A DNA stretch of 64,000 nucleotides from Robertmurraya sp047302285. GTDB lineage: Bacteria > Bacillota > Bacilli > Bacillales > Cytobacillaceae. The stretch covers positions 806,001-870,000 of the forward strand of contig NZ_CP154845.1 of NCBI RefSeq assembly GCF_047302285.1, given 5' to 3'. The notes under the pieces were generated by a model that saw only the letters and a list, made by a program, of their open reading frames with translations, ran no database searches and was not told the DNA's origin. Positions 60,350-64,000 of the stretch are shown in pieces (the first letter of the stretch is position 1; each line of letters starts with the position of its first letter). The translations under genes were made by a program, and so were the position numbers.

Positions 60350-61273
60350 ATGAACTGGCCGAGTTTCGTCACTGTAAATGATGTGGTGCTAAGAGATGGG
60401 TTACAGTTAGAGGCGAATTTGTTAACCGTTGAAGAAAAATTGGATTTATCGAACCGACTTTTGGATGCAAATGTGAAAACGATGGAGTTTGGTTCATTTG
60501 TTCATCCGAAATTGGTTCCCCAAATGGCGAATAGCAAGGAATTGTTTCAGTACCTTAAAGGCAATGATGATATAACATTTATCGCCTTAATTCCCAATTT
60601 AAAAGGGGCAGAAATCGCTGCAAATAGTCATGTGAAACAAATAAATTATGTTTTATCAGTAAGCAATACACATAATCTACAGAATGTTAGACAAACGACG
60701 GAGGAATCTCTCCAGGCTTTAGCTGAGATTAAAGCATATTGTGATCCAAAAAATATAAAAGTAGATGTTTCCTTAGCAACCACTTTTGGCTGTCCTTTTG
60801 AAGGAAAAGTCCCAGAAGAAAGGGTCCATTCTATCGTGGAGCAACTGACGAAATTAGACGTTCATACGATCACGTTAGCAGATACAACGGGAATGGCAAA
60901 TCCAAAACAAGTTTACCAGCTTGTTCATAGTTTAGTAAAAAAGTGTCCAGAACAGCCTTTTAATCTGCACTTTCACAATACGAGAGGAATGGGGCTAGCG
61001 AATATATTAGCAAGTATTCAAGGTGGAGTAACTAGTTTTGACACCTCTCTTGGAGGACTTGGAGGCTGTCCATTCGCACCAGGGGCTACAGGAAATGTTT
61101 GCACAGAAGATGTTGTTCACATGTTACATGGTATGGATATCGATACAGGGATCAATTTAGATAAATTAATTGAGGCCTCAAGTTTCTTGAAAACACTAGT
61201 TGGCCACGAGCTAGCAAGTAGTGTGTTAAAAGCAGGTAAATCGGACCGAAAATACGAGGTACCAGTTTCTTAA
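60350..61273 (+). CDS. Hydroxymethylglutaryl-CoA lyase-like protein
   Basis: The 307-residue TIM barrel has the DRE-TIM start VLRDGLQLEANLLTVEEK, the segment LADTTGMANPKQVYQLV, metal-binding LHFHNTRGMGLANIL, and the HMG-CoA-lyase active-site loop SLGGLGGCPFAPGATGNVCT with the catalytic Cys. It would cleave a 3-hydroxy-3-methylacyl-CoA to acetyl-CoA and a keto acid. GAGGGAGGGG precedes ATG 60350. It begins a new operon with enoyl-CoA hydratase and acyl-CoA dehydrogenase. Confidence 0.92.
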   Translation: MNWPSFVTVNDVVLRDGLQLEANLLTVEEKLDLSNRLLDANVKTMEFGSFVHPKLVPQMANSKELFQYLKGNDDITFIALIPNLKGAEIAANSHVKQINYVLSVSNTHNLQNVRQTTEESLQALAEIKAYCDPKNIKVDVSLATTFGCPFEGKVPEERVHSIVEQLTKLDVHTITLADTTGMANPKQVYQLVHSLVKKCPEQPFNLHFHNTRGMGLANILASIQGGVTSFDTSLGGLGGCPFAPGATGNVCTEDVVHMLHGMDIDTGINLDKLIEASSFLKTLVGHELASSVLKAGKSDRKYEVPVS

Positions 61274-61300
61274 ACAAAGGGCATAGGGAGGATATTTTTT

Positions 61301-62095
61301 ATGAACAAATGGGAAACGCTTTCATTGACGAGGGATGAAGAAATAAGTGGTATTTATCTTTTGACCTTAGAACGTCCAGAAGCGCTGAATGCACTGAATA
61401 CACAAATGGCACTCGATCTGATTTCATGTCTTTCTTACTTACGAGAGCAAAAGGACCTTCGTACAGTCGTGTTAACGGGCTCTGGAGAAAGAAGCTTTTG
61501 TGTTGGAGCCGATTTAAAGGAACGCAATGGCATGACAAATGAAGAATGGCAAAAACAGCATGATATTTTTGAAGAGGCATATGCCGATATACGTAACTTT
61601 CCATTTCCTGTTATTGCAGCGGTTAACGGATATGCCCTTGGGGGCGGAGTAGAGATGATGTTAAGTTGCGACCTTCGAGTGTTTGCTGAACATGCGAAAT
61701 TCGGTCTCCCAGAGGTGACAATCGGGATAATTCCTGGAGTTGGGGGAACACAGCTACTCCCTCGATCGATTCCAGTTGGAATTGCGAAAGAAATCCTCTT
61801 TAGCGGGAAGCATATATCAGCTGGTCGGGCCCTGGAAGTAGGATTAGCCAATGATGTTGTCCCAAGTGATTCCTTAATCGAGACGGCACTTGAACTTGCG
61901 CGAGGGATTGCAAAAAATGCTCCTTTATCCTTAAAGTCCATTAAAAAGGCTGTTAATAATGGATTACAAACTGATTTAAATACAGCTTTATCAATTGAAC
62001 TCGATCAATATTATAAATGCGCAAATTCAGAAGACCGGCTAGAGGGGATTCGTTCCTTTAATGAAAAACGCAAACCTGTTTGGCAAGGAAAGTAA
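61301..62095 (+). CDS. Enoyl-CoA hydratase/isomerase family protein
   Basis: The 264-residue crotonase-fold enzyme has the oxyanion-hole segments GERSFCVGADLKERNG and AAVNGYALGGGVEMMLSCDL, and the active-site Glu region FGLPEVTIGIIPGVGGTQLL. Both catalytic glutamates expected in hydratases are at their usual places. It would hydrate an unsaturated acyl-CoA made by the downstream dehydrogenase, giving the substrate of a lyase in the same cluster. GGGAGG precedes the ATG, 28 bp after the HMG-CoA-lyase-like gene. Confidence 0.92.
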   Translation: MNKWETLSLTRDEEISGIYLLTLERPEALNALNTQMALDLISCLSYLREQKDLRTVVLTGSGERSFCVGADLKERNGMTNEEWQKQHDIFEEAYADIRNFPFPVIAAVNGYALGGGVEMMLSCDLRVFAEHAKFGLPEVTIGIIPGVGGTQLLPRSIPVGIAKEILFSGKHISAGRALEVGLANDVVPSDSLIETALELARGIAKNAPLSLKSIKKAVNNGLQTDLNTALSIELDQYYKCANSEDRLEGIRSFNEKRKPVWQGK

Positions 62096-62136
62096 TCATA
62101 TTCAGGTTTAAGAATAATAGATTAGGAGTGAGTGAA

Positions 62137-63297
62137 ATGGCAGCAAGTACAAAACAAGAATTAGAATTAATTCGCGAAAGTGTTAAAGCATTATGTGCAA
62201 AGTTTCCAGAAACTTATTGGAAAGAAACAGATGAGAAAAATGCCTATCCTGAGGAATTCATTCAAGCATTGACCAATGAGGGTTGGTTATCTGTCTTGAT
62301 TCCAGAAGAATATGGTGGGGCAGGACTAGGAATGGTCGAGGCATGTGCGATTTTAGAAGAAATCAACCGCTCTGGTGGTAACTCTGGTGCCGGGCATGCG
62401 CAAATGTACACAATGGGAGCTGTCCTTCGTCATGGAAGTGAAGCACAAAAATTGCGCTATTTACCGAAGGTTGCCTCAGGTGAACTTAGACTACAAGCGT
62501 TTGGGATTACGGAGCCAACTGCAGGAAGTGATACAACTAGTATTGAAACGACAGCTGAACTTAAAGGTGATCGTTATATTGTAAATGGACAAAAAATTTG
62601 GACCTCCCGTGCTGAATACTCTGATTTAATGCTTTTACTCGCCAGAACAACTCCTAAAGATCAAGTGAAGAAAAAGACAGATGGCTTGAGCTTATTCCTT
62701 TTAGATATGAAAGACCAACAACAAAACATTACGATCCGTCCAATCGATACGATGATCAACCATGCTACTACAGAAGTGTTTTTTGAAAATGTGGAAATTC
62801 CCGTTGAAAACCTAATCGGAGAAGAAGGAAAAGGGTTTCGTTATGTATTGAGTGGAATGAACGCGGAGCGTATTTTGATCGCATCTGAAAGTGTTGGGGA
62901 TGGCTACTATTTTGTGGACAAATCGGTCCAGTATGCCAATGAGCGCGTGGTCTTTAATCGTCCGATCGGGCAAAACCAAGGAGTTCAATTCCCAATTGCT
63001 CAATCTTATATGGACATTGAGGCAGCAAGACTAATGCGCGACAAAGCGGCCGAAATGTTTGATGCTGGTGAAAATTGTGCAGCAGAAGCGAATATGGCAA
63101 AGTATTTAGCGTCTGAAGCGGCATGGAAGGCGGCTAACGCAGCCATGTCTACATATGGTGGATATGGATTTGCGACAGAGTACAATATTGAGCGGAAGTT
63201 CCGTGAAGCGAGGTTATTTATTGTCGCACCAATTACGAATAATCTCGTTGTAAGTTATGTCGGCCAACATGTACTCGGCTTACCACGTTCCTTTTAA
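62137..63297 (+). CDS. Acyl-CoA dehydrogenase
   Basis: The 386-residue flavoprotein has the acyl-CoA dehydrogenase fold: GWLSVLIPEEYGGAGLGMVE, FGITEPTAGSDTTSIETTAE (FAD and substrate contact), VNGQKIWTSRAEYSDLMLLL, and late YGGYGFATEYNIERKFREAR. The catalytic base position near the late YGGYG region lacks the Glu of short-chain enzymes, so the base may be elsewhere as in some branched-chain or dicarboxylyl types. ATG 62137 has TTAGGAGTG upstream. It is followed by a terminator. Confidence 0.9.
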   Translation: MAASTKQELELIRESVKALCAKFPETYWKETDEKNAYPEEFIQALTNEGWLSVLIPEEYGGAGLGMVEACAILEEINRSGGNSGAGHAQMYTMGAVLRHGSEAQKLRYLPKVASGELRLQAFGITEPTAGSDTTSIETTAELKGDRYIVNGQKIWTSRAEYSDLMLLLARTTPKDQVKKKTDGLSLFLLDMKDQQQNITIRPIDTMINHATTEVFFENVEIPVENLIGEEGKGFRYVLSGMNAERILIASESVGDGYYFVDKSVQYANERVVFNRPIGQNQGVQFPIAQSYMDIEAARLMRDKAAEMFDAGENCAAEANMAKYLASEAAWKAANAAMSTYGGYGFATEYNIERKFREARLFIVAPITNNLVVSYVGQHVLGLPRSF

Positions 63298-63309
63298 ATA
63301 CATTCTCGA

Positions 63310-63335
63310 GTCCTTGCTAACGCAGGGACCTTTTA
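63310..63335 (+). terminator. Rho-independent terminator
   Basis: GTCCTTGC pairs with GCAGGGAC and is followed by CTTTTAT. Confidence 0.75.
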
Positions 63336-63382
63336 TACGTTCATGAGTTGAAAGTGATTTTAAAAAATGAGGAGGTTCTTCA

Positions 63383-64000
63383 ATGGAATTAAGTAAAAGA
63401 TTGGCGGAGTATGTAACGAATACATCCTATGAGGATTTACCAGATGAGGTAGTGTCCTTTACCACGCTTTGTATTCTTGATTATTTTGGCTCTGCTTTTG
63501 CAGGAGCAGACAAACCACCTGTGCAAATGATTCACCATCTAATCGAAGAAATGGGTGGAGAAGAACAGGCGACCTTATTAACGGGAGGTAGAAGTTCTGT
63601 TTTGAATGCTGCCCTTGTCAATGGAGCAGCCAGTCATATTATGGAGCTTGACGATATCCATAAAGGCTCTGTTATCCATGCAGCCACTGTAGTTATTCCA
63701 GCTGCACTGGCTGTTGCTGAGTGGAAAAAGCGTACAGGAAAAGATCTTATTACAGCTGTAGCGATTGGTTATGAAGTTTGCTTTCGAATTGGAGAGGCTG
63801 TAACACCTTCACACTATTATTACTGGCATAATACGGCGACATGTGGAACGTTCGGAGCAGCAGCGGCGGCTGCGAAATTGCTCGATCTAAATGTAGAGCA
63901 AACGATTCATGCTTTAGGTAGTGCAGGGACACAAGCAGCAGGACTTTGGCAGTTTATTGAGGACGGGGCCATGTCCAAGCAACTTCATCCTGGAAAAGCA
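63383..64000 (+). CDS. MmgE/PrpD family protein (second copy, cut by window end)
   Basis: The first 206 residues are visible and continue past the window. MELSKRLAEYVTNTSYEDLP, LCILDYFGSAFAGA, LVNGAASHIMELDDIHKGSV with the family Asp/His region, HNTATCGTFGAAAAAAKLLD and SKQLHPGKA follow the same order as the protein at 54133. The two share only the family motifs, so they probably act on different acids. AGGAGG lies 7 bases before the ATG. It is the last gene seen of the catabolic cluster. Confidence 0.9.
   Translation, partial: MELSKRLAEYVTNTSYEDLPDEVVSFTTLCILDYFGSAFAGADKPPVQMIHHLIEEMGGEEQATLLTGGRSSVLNAALVNGAASHIMELDDIHKGSVIHAATVVIPAALAVAEWKKRTGKDLITAVAIGYEVCFRIGEAVTPSHYYYWHNTATCGTFGAAAAAAKLLDLNVEQTIHALGSAGTQAAGLWQFIEDGAMSKQLHPGKA

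Overview
The window looks like the chromosome of an endospore-forming, low-GC Bacillaceae member (Bacillus in the broad sense). The evidence is AT-rich DNA, strong AGGAGG-type ribosome binding sites, a Spo0E-like phosphatase, a bacterial nitric oxide synthase, an ECF sigma/DUF4179 anti-sigma pair, a CwlO-type NlpC/P60 hydrolase, and TRAP and SSS transporters. No rRNA, tRNA or CRISPR array was seen.

Region 1 (1-5.6 kb) holds an FMN reductase, a tiny basic ORF, an internally deleted IS4-family element with matching terminal repeats, an autoregulated-looking ECF sigma/anti-sigma operon, and truncated remnants of a CPBP protease and an IS66 transposase.

Region 2 (5.7-31.1 kb) is a mosaic copper/metal-resistance island in partial decay. 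Intact or apparently intact genes are a second-copy-type lgt, a YVTN propeller protein, a CWB2-like lipoprotein, a DUF2933-like protein, copZ, copA, a methyltransferase, a two-component system, a His-rich membrane protein and a polyferredoxin. Broken genes are a second copA N-terminus, a csoR-like tail, a small membrane protein and a TnsA-like endonuclease. The CueP gene carries an in-frame TGA exactly where a conserved copper-ligand cysteine is expected. Three genes in the island share a TGCA-N7-TGCA direct repeat upstream, a plausible box for the local OmpR-type regulator. An IS66 element (11457-17383, perfect 8-bp target duplication) sits inside the island. Its tnpC is split by a 3.5-kb element that encodes three overlapping tyrosine recombinases and ends in 33-bp perfect inverted repeats, i.e. 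a Recombinase-in-Trio (RIT) element nested in an IS66.

Region 3 (31.4-42 kb) carries nitric oxide synthase, GNAT and Nudix proteins, a Crp/Fnr regulator divergent from an aminotransferase-V / NhaC antiporter / aminotransferase-V operon, a TIMP-like secreted protein, a small Spo0E-like gene, an XRE regulator and a decayed GNAT gene.

Region 4 (42.2-48.7 kb) is a sigma-54 module. A PAS-AAA+ enhancer-binding protein is divergent from an operon for an unknown protein, a 29-aa symporter accessory protein, an SSS symporter, a zinc alcohol dehydrogenase and an aldehyde dehydrogenase. A near-consensus -24/-12 promoter and two matching upstream palindromes lie between them.

Region 5 (48.7-64 kb, running off the end) is a catabolic cluster for an unidentified, probably branched di- or tricarboxylic acid. 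It has a FadR-type GntR regulator, a TRAP transporter (dctP divergent from dctQM), a class III CoA-transferase, CitE-like and HMG-CoA-lyase-like lyases, enoyl-CoA hydratase, acyl-CoA dehydrogenase, an RraA-type aldolase, an LDH2-type dehydrogenase, a beta-hydroxyacid dehydrogenase and two MmgE/PrpD proteins. Five promoters in the cluster share a TGGATAC motif, probably the GntR operator. A 53-bp tandem repeat array lies between the convergent mmgE/prpD and dctP genes.
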